Below, in pieces: positions 1 to 6,343 of a stretch of DNA of 7,275 nt. Each line of letters starts with the position of its first letter. The stretch's first letter is position 1. Origin of the DNA: Ferrithrix thermotolerans DSM 19514 (GTDB lineage Bacteria > Actinomycetota > Acidimicrobiia > Acidimicrobiales > Ilumatobacteraceae); NCBI GenBank assembly GCA_945878705.1, contig CAMCUE010000058.1:1-7275 (forward strand), read 5' to 3'. The notes under the pieces are model-generated. The model was given only the letters and a program-made list of their open reading frames with translations, was not told the DNA's origin and did not search any database. A program made the position numbers and the translations under genes.

Positions 1-918
1 GAGCTGATGTTGAGAATGTTTTGCAACTGTGGTTGCTGCGGCCAAAATTTGCGGTGAGCAGCGATAATTATTTGGTAACTGCAATACCGTTGTGCCACGA
101 ATTTTGTCTGGCAGATCATCAAATAACTTTTTGTCGGATCCGTTCCAGCCATAAATTGCTTGCATCGGGTCGCCGACTACGAAAACATCAGACCTTTGTC
201 CACGAATTACATCAAATAGTTCGTACTGCAAAGGATTCATATCTTGTGCTTCATCAACAAATAAATGACGATAACGCCACCGCACGGCTTGCGCATAAGC
301 GTTGTCATTTTTCATTGCTTCAACAACTCGTGTAATTAAATCGTCCAGGTCTAAAACATTGCGCTGCAATTTTAACTGCTCATATTTTTTATAAATCGTT
401 GCTATTTCGTTGTGTGGTGCTGGTGCATAACGACCCAGTCGCTTGGCAGTTTGTGCGTAAGTCGCCGGTGGAATTAAGCGAGCGTGCGCCCAGTCAATTT
501 CAATTAGTAATTCGCGGGAGCGGGAAGCCAATGGGTGATCGCCAATGGCATTGGCTAAAAGTTGCTGTCTGTTATTAATGATCGCTGGCATCGGCTTATG
601 TAGATCAGATAGGCGCTGCCGCAACAGCGCCAGAGCAATCGCATGAAATGTACCGACAGTGACAGATTGCAATTCTCGTGCAAAACCAAGATGTGATAGT
701 CGGCGGCGCATTTCGGCTGCCGCTTCACGAGTGAATGTAATTGCCAAGATGCGATCGGCGTTCGCAGTACCAGTAGCAATGCGATATGCAATGCGATGAG
801 TTAGAACGCGAGTTTTTCCGGATCCTGCACCCGCATGAATTACCGTTGCTGTTTCTGGGCACGTGATTGCGGCGCGTTGGTCTGAGTCCATTGCCCTCAG
901 TAGCTCTTCGGCGTCCAC
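1..918 (-). CDS. UvrD/PcrA-type ATP-dependent DNA helicase (3' end missing)
   Basis: Superfamily 1A 3'-5' DNA helicase, a family that unwinds DNA with ATP in repair and replication. The reading frame is open from a GTG at 918 to base 1, giving 306 N-terminal residues; the rest lies beyond the left edge. Motifs appear in the proper order: a Q-motif-like SDQRAAI (12-18), Walker A AGAGSGKT (29-36), motif Ia ITFTREAAAEMR, motif Ib TVGTFHA, Walker B VDEAQD (D222, E223), motif III VVGDPMQAIYGWNGS, and motif IV NNYRCSPQ. The stretch EIDWAHARLIPP followed by a YEQLK...LDLDDLI segment resembles mycobacterial UvrD2, so a UvrD2-like protein is possible, but the diagnostic C-terminal region is not in the window. 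The GTG at 918 is preferred because it yields the usual short leader before the Q motif; an in-frame TAG lies 12 bases upstream of it. ATG at 891 is the alternative. It is divergent from the operon on the plus strand. A RecB/AdnB-type protein is less likely. Confidence 0.93.
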   Translation of the reverse strand, partial: MDAEELLRAMDSDQRAAITCPETATVIHAGAGSGKTRVLTHRIAYRIATGTANADRILAITFTREAAAEMRRRLSHLGFARELQSVTVGTFHAIALALLRQRLSDLHKPMPAIINNRQQLLANAIGDHPLASRSRELLIEIDWAHARLIPPATYAQTAKRLGRYAPAPHNEIATIYKKYEQLKLQRNVLDLDDLITRVVEAMKNDNAYAQAVRWRYRHLFVDEAQDMNPLQYELFDVIRGQRSDVFVVGDPMQAIYGWNGSDKKLFDDLPDKIRGTTVLQLPNNYRCSPQILAAATTVAKHSQHQL

Positions 919-924
919 GTCCCA

Positions 925-953
925 ACGCTAGGCGGTAGTAGTATCTCTGTAAA
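925..953 (-). promoter_or_regulatory. Candidate promoter for the helicase gene
   Basis: Read on the minus strand, TTTACA (948-953, one mismatch to TTGACA) lies exactly 17 bases from TAGCGT (925-930, fitting the actinobacterial TANNNT -10 pattern). Six bases then separate this -10 from the GTG at 918. The spacing would put transcription start at or next to the start codon, giving a leaderless mRNA, which fits the lack of a Shine-Dalgarno sequence. The TAGCGT element is a weak match to TATAAT, so this rests mainly on spacing. Confidence 0.4.
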
Positions 954-955
954 CT
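950..955 (+). promoter_or_regulatory. Candidate leaderless -10 element for the rightward operon
   Basis: TAAACT fits TANNNT and ends six bases before the ATG at 962, the distance expected if transcription begins at the A of the start codon. No purine-rich ribosome binding site lies upstream of this ATG. I see no recognisable -35 hexamer 16-18 bases further upstream. The element overlaps the -35 hexamer proposed for the opposite gene. Confidence 0.35.
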
Positions 956-961
956 CTGCGC

Positions 962-1564
962 ATGGGATATCCGCGCAAACTATTGAATCCAGGTGAGTTG
1001 GTGCATCTTGATTTGCACCCGCATTGGGTTGTGTTCGTGAAACCGGCGTTTCTGTCAATTTTGCTGGGGATTGCCTCAACAAAGGTCAACCAAATTGGAA
1101 ACGCATCACTGAAAATTGGTGTAACTCGAGTTTTGATTGTGGCTTTGGTTGGCTCGATCGGCGCTGTCTGCTTCGTTGGTTTGAAATGGTATTTCACATT
1201 TTTTGTTGTCACCTCTCGCCGAGTTATTTATCGCGAAGGAGTTTTGGCGCGTCGTGGGGTTGAAATTCCATTAGAGCGTGTCAATAATGTCAATTTTGCA
1301 CAATCAATTTTTGAGCGGATTCTTGGTGGCGGTGATCTGTTGATTGAGTCAGCAAGCGAAGATGGGCAACAGTTGTTTAGTGATATTCGCAAACCCGAGC
1401 AAGTGCAAAACATTATTCAGGAAGCGATTCACGCCAGTGGCAGCGATTCTTTTGTTGAAGATTCGGTTGTTGAACAACTTGAACGACTTGAAGCTCTGCT
1501 AAATCGCGGCTCAATTACACAGGCAGAATTTGAAGATCAAAAACGACGGCTACTTCAAGAATAA
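962..1564 (+). CDS. Membrane protein with bacterial PH domain and SHOCT tail
   Basis: 200-residue protein of unknown role, first gene of the rightward run. Two hydrophobic helices are visible at about residues 22-40 and 55-76, with a short polar loop between. They are followed by a bacterial PH-like (bPH_2, YdbS-type) domain at about 80-147, marked by the VTSRRVIYREGVLARR strand pair, the EIPLERVNNV segment, and the GGGDLLIES...GQQLFSDI segment that closes such domains. Residues 169-200 (EQLERLEALLNRGSITQAEF and following) form a SHOCT motif, a short C-terminal helical module found in many bacterial proteins and thought to mediate oligomerisation. The PH and SHOCT parts are probably cytoplasmic, with the protein anchored in the inner membrane. 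The ATG at 962 is the first in frame, lacks a Shine-Dalgarno sequence and sits just after a TANNNT box. The next gene begins two bases after its stop. Domain assignment is confident; function is not known. Confidence 0.85.
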   Translation: MGYPRKLLNPGELVHLDLHPHWVVFVKPAFLSILLGIASTKVNQIGNASLKIGVTRVLIVALVGSIGAVCFVGLKWYFTFFVVTSRRVIYREGVLARRGVEIPLERVNNVNFAQSIFERILGGGDLLIESASEDGQQLFSDIRKPEQVQNIIQEAIHASGSDSFVEDSVVEQLERLEALLNRGSITQAEFEDQKRRLLQE

Positions 1565-1566
1565 AT

Positions 1567-2445
1567 ATGTCTCGCGCAAAAGTATCTTCGACGATTGAAC
1601 TTGAGTATGAAACATTTGGCGACCCTCAGCACCCTGCACTTATTTTGATGGAGGGCCATGGGGCCCAAATGGTTAAGTGGGATACTGAATATTGCAAAAT
1701 GTTCGCAGCCAAAAATTTATTTGTGATTCGTTTTGATAACCGAGATTGTGGTTTGTCGACAAAATTAGACGGTGTCGATGTTGACTTGCCGGCAGTGTTG
1801 ACAGCAGCGTTACTTGAAGAGCCAGTACCGCCTGTGCCGTACACACTTTCTGACATGGCCAATGATGTTGTTGGCTTGCTTGACTTCTTAAAAATTGATC
1901 GTGCACATATTTTTGGTGTTTCTCTTGGTGGCATGGTTGCTCAAGTTCTGACAATTGAACACCCCACGCGTGTGCGTTCACTGATTTCTGTGATGTCGAT
2001 GTCTGGTGAACCAGAATTTGGTGAGTCACAACCCGAGGCAATCAGTGCTTTGTTGTCCGAAACACCCCCAGATCGTGCCGGATACATCGAACACTCGGTT
2101 GTTTATCAGGTTTATCATTCAAAAAAATATCGGAGCGACGAATTCTCAAAGACTTCGGCTGCGCGCGATTTTGACCGAATGTATTATCCCCAGGGCTCGG
2201 CACGACAACTCGCTGCTGTGTACGCATCGGGTCGACGCACAGAAAAGCTTCGCGCGATTAAAACCCCGACATTAGTTGTGCACGGTAAAGATGACACGCT
2301 CATTTCGCCGTCTGGTGGTGAGCGAACTGCTGAATTGATTCCTGGAGCGAAATTCGTGCTAGTTGAAGATATGGGTCATGACATGCCAAAGCCGCTTTGG
2401 GGATATTTAGTTGAACTAATTTCTGATTTCACTTTGAAGAATTGA
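1567..2445 (+). CDS. Alpha/beta hydrolase (esterase-like)
   Basis: 292-residue alpha/beta-hydrolase-fold protein, the usual length for the family, with no signal peptide, so cytoplasmic. The nucleophile elbow GVSLGG places Ser119 as catalytic. VVHGKDDTL gives Asp243 as the likely acid and MGHDMP gives His271 as the base. The N-terminal EGHGAQ segment is in the oxyanion-hole position, and RFDNRDCGLSTK matches the strand and loop typical of the RdmC/DnrP (aclacinomycin methylesterase-like) branch. A cap region lies between about 145 and 225. The substrate cannot be read from the sequence; ester, lactone or thioester hydrolysis are all possible. An AAGAA stretch at 1557-1561 is a weak ribosome binding site for the ATG at 1567. 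The stop overlaps a TTG that could serve the next gene, and the neighbour acts on acyl-CoA, so a related lipid substrate is a reasonable guess. Family call is secure; specific role is not. Confidence 0.9.
   Translation: MSRAKVSSTIELEYETFGDPQHPALILMEGHGAQMVKWDTEYCKMFAAKNLFVIRFDNRDCGLSTKLDGVDVDLPAVLTAALLEEPVPPVPYTLSDMANDVVGLLDFLKIDRAHIFGVSLGGMVAQVLTIEHPTRVRSLISVMSMSGEPEFGESQPEAISALLSETPPDRAGYIEHSVVYQVYHSKKYRSDEFSKTSAARDFDRMYYPQGSARQLAAVYASGRRTEKLRAIKTPTLVVHGKDDTLISPSGGERTAELIPGAKFVLVEDMGHDMPKPLWGYLVELISDFTLKN
2436..2440 (+). promoter_or_regulatory. Weak ribosome binding site for the racemase gene
   Basis: GAAGA at 2436-2440 lies ten bases before the ATG at 2451 but only one base before the in-frame TTG at 2442. 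Spacing therefore favours ATG 2451 as the start, although ten bases is long and the match is weak. Confidence 0.35.
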
Positions 2446-2450
2446 ACACG

Positions 2451-3629
2451 ATGAAAAATATTGATGAACCTTCTCGCGGCCCATTGTCGGGTTATAAAAT
2501 TGTTGAAATCGCAGGGATCGGCCCCGGCCCATTTGCGGCGATGATGCTCAGCGACATGGGTGCTGAAGTGATTCGTGTCGAACGAGTGCAGGCTGTTCGC
2601 GACGTTGCTGCAACTAGTGCGCATTGGGATGTGATGCTGCGCGGTCGTAAAAATATTGCGATAGACCTGAAACATAAAGACGGCGTTGAAACTTTGCTCA
2701 GCCTTGTCGAAAAAGCTGATGCGTTAATTGAAGGTTTTCGTCCAGGAGTAATGGAGCGACTTGGCATTGGTCCACAAGTCTGCGCGGCACGAAACAAGAA
2801 ACTTGTCTTTGGTCGCATGACCGGCTGGGGCCAAGACGGTCCGTACGCAAATTCGGCGGGACATGATATTAATTACATTGCACTTGCTGGAGCGTTGGCG
2901 CATTTTGGTCGCGCAGGCGAAGCGCCAGTGCCGCCCCTAAACATGGTCGGTGACTTCGGAGGTGGTGGAATGTTGCTGGCCTACGGCGTTGTTTGTGCGT
3001 TGCTCGAATCACAGCGCAGCGGCGTTGGTCAAGTTGTTGATGCTGCGATGGTTGACGGTTCGGCAATCTTAATGTCAATGTTCTGGGGTTTAAAAAATAT
3101 TGGGATGCATGACGAAAATGCTAGAGGCACGAACTTGCTTGACACCGGAGCCCACTTTTATGATGTCTACAAATGCAAAGATGAGAAATATATTTCAATT
3201 GGTTCTATTGAGCCACAGTTTTATGCCGAACTATTAAGACTTACAGGCTTGGCAGACGATCCACAGTTTGCACCACAACTTGATAAAACAAAGTGGCCGG
3301 AACTTAAAGTTCGTTTGACTCAAATTTTTTCAGAAAAATCTCGCGACGAATGGTGCAAACTTATGGAAGGCACTGATGTTTGTTTTGCGCCTGTGTTGAC
3401 AATGAGCGAAGCGGCAAAACATCCACATAATGTCGCGCGTGAAACTTTCATCGAAATTGCCGGATCTACTCAGCCTGCGCCAGCACCACGATTTTCGCGT
3501 ACGGCGACTGCGACTCCACAACCATCAGCGCACGCTGGTGCAAATTCGCGCGAAGTCTTGACGCAATGGGGAATAAAGAATATTGATGATCTGCTGCAGC
3601 GCGGTATTGTCAAAGAAATTACGCATTAG
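2451..3629 (+). CDS. mcr: Alpha-methylacyl-CoA racemase (CaiB/BaiF family III)
   Basis: 392-residue cytoplasmic enzyme that interconverts the (2R) and (2S) forms of 2-methylacyl-CoA, needed for beta-oxidation of branched chains and sterol side chains. It follows Mycobacterium tuberculosis Mcr closely along its length: GPLSGYKIVEIAGIGPGPFA at 10-29, FGRMTGWGQDGP at 120-131, the GHDINYIAL segment, VGDFGGGG, VVDAAMVDGS, then AIEPQFY-like SIEPQFY. The catalytic residues known for Mcr (His126, Asp156, Glu241) correspond to His138, Asp168 and Glu254 here, so it is expected to be active. Near the end PAPRFSRT is also shared. The family also contains CoA-transferases such as formyl-CoA or carnitine CoA-transferase, but the His/Asp/Glu set and GIGPGP start favour a racemase. 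ATG 2451 is chosen over TTG 2442, which overlaps the previous stop and adds three residues. It follows the hydrolase by five bases, so the two are probably co-translated. Confidence 0.92.
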   Translation: MKNIDEPSRGPLSGYKIVEIAGIGPGPFAAMMLSDMGAEVIRVERVQAVRDVAATSAHWDVMLRGRKNIAIDLKHKDGVETLLSLVEKADALIEGFRPGVMERLGIGPQVCAARNKKLVFGRMTGWGQDGPYANSAGHDINYIALAGALAHFGRAGEAPVPPLNMVGDFGGGGMLLAYGVVCALLESQRSGVGQVVDAAMVDGSAILMSMFWGLKNIGMHDENARGTNLLDTGAHFYDVYKCKDEKYISIGSIEPQFYAELLRLTGLADDPQFAPQLDKTKWPELKVRLTQIFSEKSRDEWCKLMEGTDVCFAPVLTMSEAAKHPHNVARETFIEIAGSTQPAPAPRFSRTATATPQPSAHAGANSREVLTQWGIKNIDDLLQRGIVKEITH

Positions 3630-3633
3630 ATTT

Positions 3634-3636
3634 AGG
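3634..3636 (+). promoter_or_regulatory. Short ribosome binding site for the deacetylase gene
   Basis: AGG, in the context TTTAGGCGCA, lies four bases before the ATG at 3641. It supports that start over any internal one. Confidence 0.4.
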
Positions 3637-3640
3637 CGCA

Positions 3641-4450
3641 ATGTCAACTCTTGTTTGCTTTCACGCGCATCCTGACGATGAGTGTCTCGCAACAGGCGGC
3701 ACGATTGCCCGCGCATCTGCTGAAGGACATCGTGTTGTTTTGGTGGTCGCAACAGATGGCGCATACGGTGAAGTGCCGAACGATTTGCAGACTGATGAAA
3801 CTCTCGTCGATCGCAGATTTAAAGAAGTGACTGCCTCAGCAAAAGTTTTAGGTATCGCCCGACTCGAGATGCTTGGCTACAAAGATTCTGGAATGACTGG
3901 TTGGCCACAGAATTCCGATCCGCAAGCTTTTATTAATGCTGATGTCGATGTGGCCGCGCAGAAGTTGGCAGCGATTTTGCTAGAGGAAAGTGCAGATGTT
4001 GTGACTATTTATGATTGGCACGGCAACTACGGCCACCCAGACCACATTGCGGTCTACAAAGTGGGACATCGGGCAGCAGAGATCGCTGGTGTCAAAAATA
4101 TTTTTGAGATGACAACGAACCGAGATGCTTTTCGTCGAATGCGAGATATGGCTCTGAGTAATCCTGAAATTCTCAGCGAGACCGAAGGCATCGGAGATTT
4201 TGATCCAGATGGACCAGCCGATGATGGAAACCCGATAGGTGAGCCAGAAAGTTCAATAACACACCGGGTTGATGTGCAAAAGTATTGCGATCAAAAAAAG
4301 TTAGCGATTGCTTGTCATCGAAGCCAGATCACAGATACTTCGTTTTTTTTAAACATGACGGACGATGTGTTTCGACTTGCATTCGGCACAGAGTGGTTTA
4401 TTAAACACGGAGAGTCTGGTCCACCACAAGACAGATGGCTATTTGAGTAA
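3641..4450 (+). CDS. PIG-L/LmbE-family zinc N-deacetylase
   Basis: 269-residue metal-dependent amidase of the GlcNAc-PI de-N-acetylase family, whose members remove acetyl or acyl groups from amino sugars or cleave mycothiol conjugates. The metal site is intact. HAHPDDE at 8-14 supplies ligands His10 and Asp13 and the general base Asp12; GHPDH at 121-125 supplies His125, with His122 in the place of the transition-state histidine of MshB. LGYKDSGMTG (78-87), a segment between substrate-contact loops, and the C-terminal SQITDTSFF...AFGTEWFI region are those of actinobacterial MshB/Mca-like proteins. It is somewhat shorter than MshB (about 300 residues). There is no signal peptide, so it is probably cytoplasmic. 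Mycothiol S-conjugate amidase, MshB-like deacetylase, or an unrelated amino-sugar deacetylase are all possible, and sequence alone does not decide. It begins 11 bases after the racemase stop and its end overlaps the next gene. Confidence 0.9.
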   Translation: MSTLVCFHAHPDDECLATGGTIARASAEGHRVVLVVATDGAYGEVPNDLQTDETLVDRRFKEVTASAKVLGIARLEMLGYKDSGMTGWPQNSDPQAFINADVDVAAQKLAAILLEESADVVTIYDWHGNYGHPDHIAVYKVGHRAAEIAGVKNIFEMTTNRDAFRRMRDMALSNPEILSETEGIGDFDPDGPADDGNPIGEPESSITHRVDVQKYCDQKKLAIACHRSQITDTSFFLNMTDDVFRLAFGTEWFIKHGESGPPQDRWLFE

Positions 4451-5012
4451 TTTTAAAATTGCACTTGTCAGACACGGACGCGCATCTGCTGGTTGGGATA
4501 CTGCCATTGATCCTGCGATTGACGATCTTGGGTTAAGTCAAGCGACTGACGCAGCAGCGAAGTTAAGCAAAATTTTTGATGATGAGCAAGTGCAAATAGT
4601 TTCAAGCCCGTTATTGCGATGTCAACAGACGGCTGAAGCGTTTACAAAACTTCGCGGTAGCCAAGTGCGAATAGTTGGACAAGTTTCAGAAATTCCATCG
4701 CCACCAGGTGTGCAGATGAAAGATCGTGTTGATTGGTTACGCAATGTAATGCAGGGCAAGTGGTCTGACTTAGATCCCAACTTCATTAGTTTTCGAGATG
4801 AATTGGTCAAGTTCGTACGGGGAATTAATCAAAATACTGTAATTTTTTCGCATTTTATTGCGATTAATGCAATTGTTGGTTCAATAATTAATGACGATCG
4901 GCTGGTAATTCACAAACTAGACAACTGCAGCATCACAATACTTGAGGGCGACACGAATGGCGCACTGCGAATCGCGCAAGGCGGTCACGAAGCAGACACC
5001 CTGATCCGTTAG
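4443..5012 (+). CDS. Histidine phosphatase family protein (TTG start)
   Basis: About 189 residues, the size of a minimal phosphoglycerate-mutase-like phosphatase; it hydrolyses phosphate esters through a phosphohistidine. LVRHG places the nucleophile His11 with Arg10; [14 protein letters not shown] gives Arg59, the second phosphate-binding arginine; Glu83 is the likely proton donor; FSHFIAIN gives the second histidine, His137. The full catalytic set is therefore present. The start is chosen as TTG 4443, which leaves the usual few residues before LVRHG and overlaps the preceding stop by eight bases. The only upstream in-frame ATG, at 4365, would add 26 residues of poor character and overlap the deacetylase by 86 bases. 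There is no clear Shine-Dalgarno sequence, so translation is probably coupled to the upstream gene. The substrate is unknown: sugar phosphates, nucleotides and protein phosphohistidine (SixA-like) are all acted on within this family. Confidence 0.87.
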   Translation: MSNFKIALVRHGRASAGWDTAIDPAIDDLGLSQATDAAAKLSKIFDDEQVQIVSSPLLRCQQTAEAFTKLRGSQVRIVGQVSEIPSPPGVQMKDRVDWLRNVMQGKWSDLDPNFISFRDELVKFVRGINQNTVIFSHFIAINAIVGSIINDDRLVIHKLDNCSITILEGDTNGALRIAQGGHEADTLIR

Positions 5013-5016
5013 ATTT

Positions 5017-5019
5017 GGA
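5017..5019 (+). promoter_or_regulatory. Ribosome binding site deciding the rfbH start
   Basis: GGA in TTTGGAATCA lies four bases before ATG 5024. The in-frame TTG at 5015 overlaps this motif and has no site of its own, so ATG 5024 is preferred. Confidence 0.45.
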
Positions 5020-5023
5020 ATCA

Positions 5024-6343
5024 ATGACTTCGGACAAAAAGGATGCACTGCGAGAACAGATCCTTGAATTAGTCGGCGAGTATTATGTCGAAGCGTTTCC
5101 TAAGAAACCGTTTTTAGGCGGTATTTCACAGATACCAGTTTCAGGAAAAGTATTTGATGAATCAGAGCTGACGAATCTTGTTGACTCGTCACTTGACTTC
5201 TGGTTGACATCTGGAAGGTTTGCCCACGAATTTGAAGAAGAATTCGCAAAAGTGATGGGTGTCAAACACGCAATGCTTTGCAACTCAGGGTCGTCGGCGA
5301 ATCTTTTGGCAGTTTCAGCGCTTAAGTCTGATCGCCTGGGCAAGCGCGCTTTAGTTGACGGCGACGAAGTGATCACAATGGCTGCTGGGTTTCCGACAAC
5401 GGTAAATCCGATTGTTCAAAATCGACTGATTCCGGTTTTTATTGATTGCGAACTCGGCACATACGATGCCACCGCCGAAAAAATGCAGGCTGCACTTTCG
5501 CCAAAGACTCGGGCAATCGTGATGGCGCACACACTTGGTAATCCATTTAACTTGGATGCCGTGATGAGTATTGCTAAAGAGAATAATCTTTTCGTTATCG
5601 AAGACTCATGTGACGCTGTTGGCGCAATGTATGACGGTAAACCAGTTGGTTCGTTCGGCGATTTATCATCTGCAAGTTTCTATCCGGCACATCATGTGAC
5701 GATGGGCGAGGGTGGTTGTGTGCAAGCAAAAACTGCAAGCATGCGCAAGATTGTTGAATCACTGCGCGACTGGGGTCGTGATTGTTGGTGTCCAACTGGT
5801 CACGATGACACGTGTGGTCGAAGATTTGATTGGCAACTCGGTGGTCTGCCATATGGATACGACCATAAACATATTTATTCGCAGATCGGCTACAACTTAA
5901 AACTCACTGACATGCAAGCAGCGGTTGGTGTGGCACAACTAAAGAAACTGCCGGGGTTCATCGCAGCCCGACGAAAAAATTTCAATCGACTCTACGAAGG
6001 TCTGAAGAAGTACGAAGAGTTTTTGATTCTTCCGGAAACGACTCCAAAATCGGAGCCGAGTTGGTTTGGTTTCTTGATCACTATTCGTCCCGGGGCGCCA
6101 GTTAAGCGTTACGACTTGGTTCAACATATCGAGTCTCGCCGAATCGGCACTCGACAACTCTTTGCTGGCAACTTGTTAAAACAGCCTGCCTATCAAAATA
6201 TTCCACATCGTGTAGTCGGTGACCTAACAAACTCCGACATCATTACGACGAATACTTTTTGGATTGGTGTCTACCCGGGTTTAACCGACGAAATGATTGA
6301 CTACATGATCTCAACAATTGATGAGTTCATGGCTGGCGTATGA
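5024..6343 (+). CDS. rfbH: CDP-4-dehydro-6-deoxyglucose 3-dehydrase (RfbH/AscC/DdhC type)
   Basis: 439-residue DegT/DnrJ-fold enzyme that, with a reductase partner, removes the C3 hydroxyl of CDP-4-keto-6-deoxyglucose on the way to 3,6-dideoxyhexoses (paratose, abequose, tyvelose, ascarylose). It uses pyridoxamine phosphate and a [2Fe-2S] cluster. The usual PLP-binding lysine is replaced by histidine, as in the family: [14 protein letters not shown], with His223 matching His220 of Yersinia E1. The cluster motif C-X57-C-X1-C-X7-C is complete: Cys196 in EDSCD, Cys254 and Cys256 in RDCWC, and Cys264 in DTCGRRF. Further family signatures are [42 protein letters not shown] and FWIGVYPGL. Length fits Salmonella RfbH. 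It begins 11 bases after the phosphatase stop and ends in an ATGA overlap with the glycosyltransferase. The reductase (AscD/DdhD) and CDP-glucose genes are not in this window. Other lineages use relatives of this enzyme in antibiotic sugar pathways, so the final sugar is open. Confidence 0.94.
   Translation: MTSDKKDALREQILELVGEYYVEAFPKKPFLGGISQIPVSGKVFDESELTNLVDSSLDFWLTSGRFAHEFEEEFAKVMGVKHAMLCNSGSSANLLAVSALKSDRLGKRALVDGDEVITMAAGFPTTVNPIVQNRLIPVFIDCELGTYDATAEKMQAALSPKTRAIVMAHTLGNPFNLDAVMSIAKENNLFVIEDSCDAVGAMYDGKPVGSFGDLSSASFYPAHHVTMGEGGCVQAKTASMRKIVESLRDWGRDCWCPTGHDDTCGRRFDWQLGGLPYGYDHKHIYSQIGYNLKLTDMQAAVGVAQLKKLPGFIAARRKNFNRLYEGLKKYEEFLILPETTPKSEPSWFGFLITIRPGAPVKRYDLVQHIESRRIGTRQLFAGNLLKQPAYQNIPHRVVGDLTNSDIITTNTFWIGVYPGLTDEMIDYMISTIDEFMAGV

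Noticed and set aside
1..918. Possible defence island, because a UvrD-like helicase is present (as in Gabija GajB).
   Set aside because: The helicase is a housekeeping UvrD/PcrA type with standard motif spacing. Its only visible neighbour is a divergent PH-SHOCT protein, with no OLD-family or nuclease partner.
725..1082. Short minus-strand open frames (61-94 codons) over the helicase start and the PH-protein gene.
   Set aside because: They lie out of frame with strongly conserved domains on the same stretch, lack ribosome binding sites and show no recognisable protein features.
1653..1666. GC-rich near-palindrome GGGCCATGGGGCCC as a possible operator or hairpin.
   Set aside because: The symmetry is imperfect and it encodes the conserved oxyanion-loop segment EGHGAQ of the hydrolase, which explains it.
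1673..2041. Minus-strand open frames opposite the alpha/beta hydrolase (up to 122 codons).
   Set aside because: The plus-strand frame carries the full catalytic triad; the antisense frames are low-complexity and look like codon-bias shadows.
2376..2818. Minus-strand open frames of about 100 codons spanning the hydrolase-racemase junction.
   Set aside because: They read antisense through conserved racemase motifs and have no family resemblance.
3630..3640. Possible terminator or internal promoter between racemase and deacetylase.
   Set aside because: The gap is only 11 bases, with no hairpin, U-run or hexamer pair; it holds a short ribosome binding site instead.
4365..4442. Upstream ATG 4365 as the start of the histidine phosphatase.
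   Set aside because: It would overlap the deacetylase by 86 bases and adds residues with no resemblance to the family; TTG 4443 fits the normal N-terminus.
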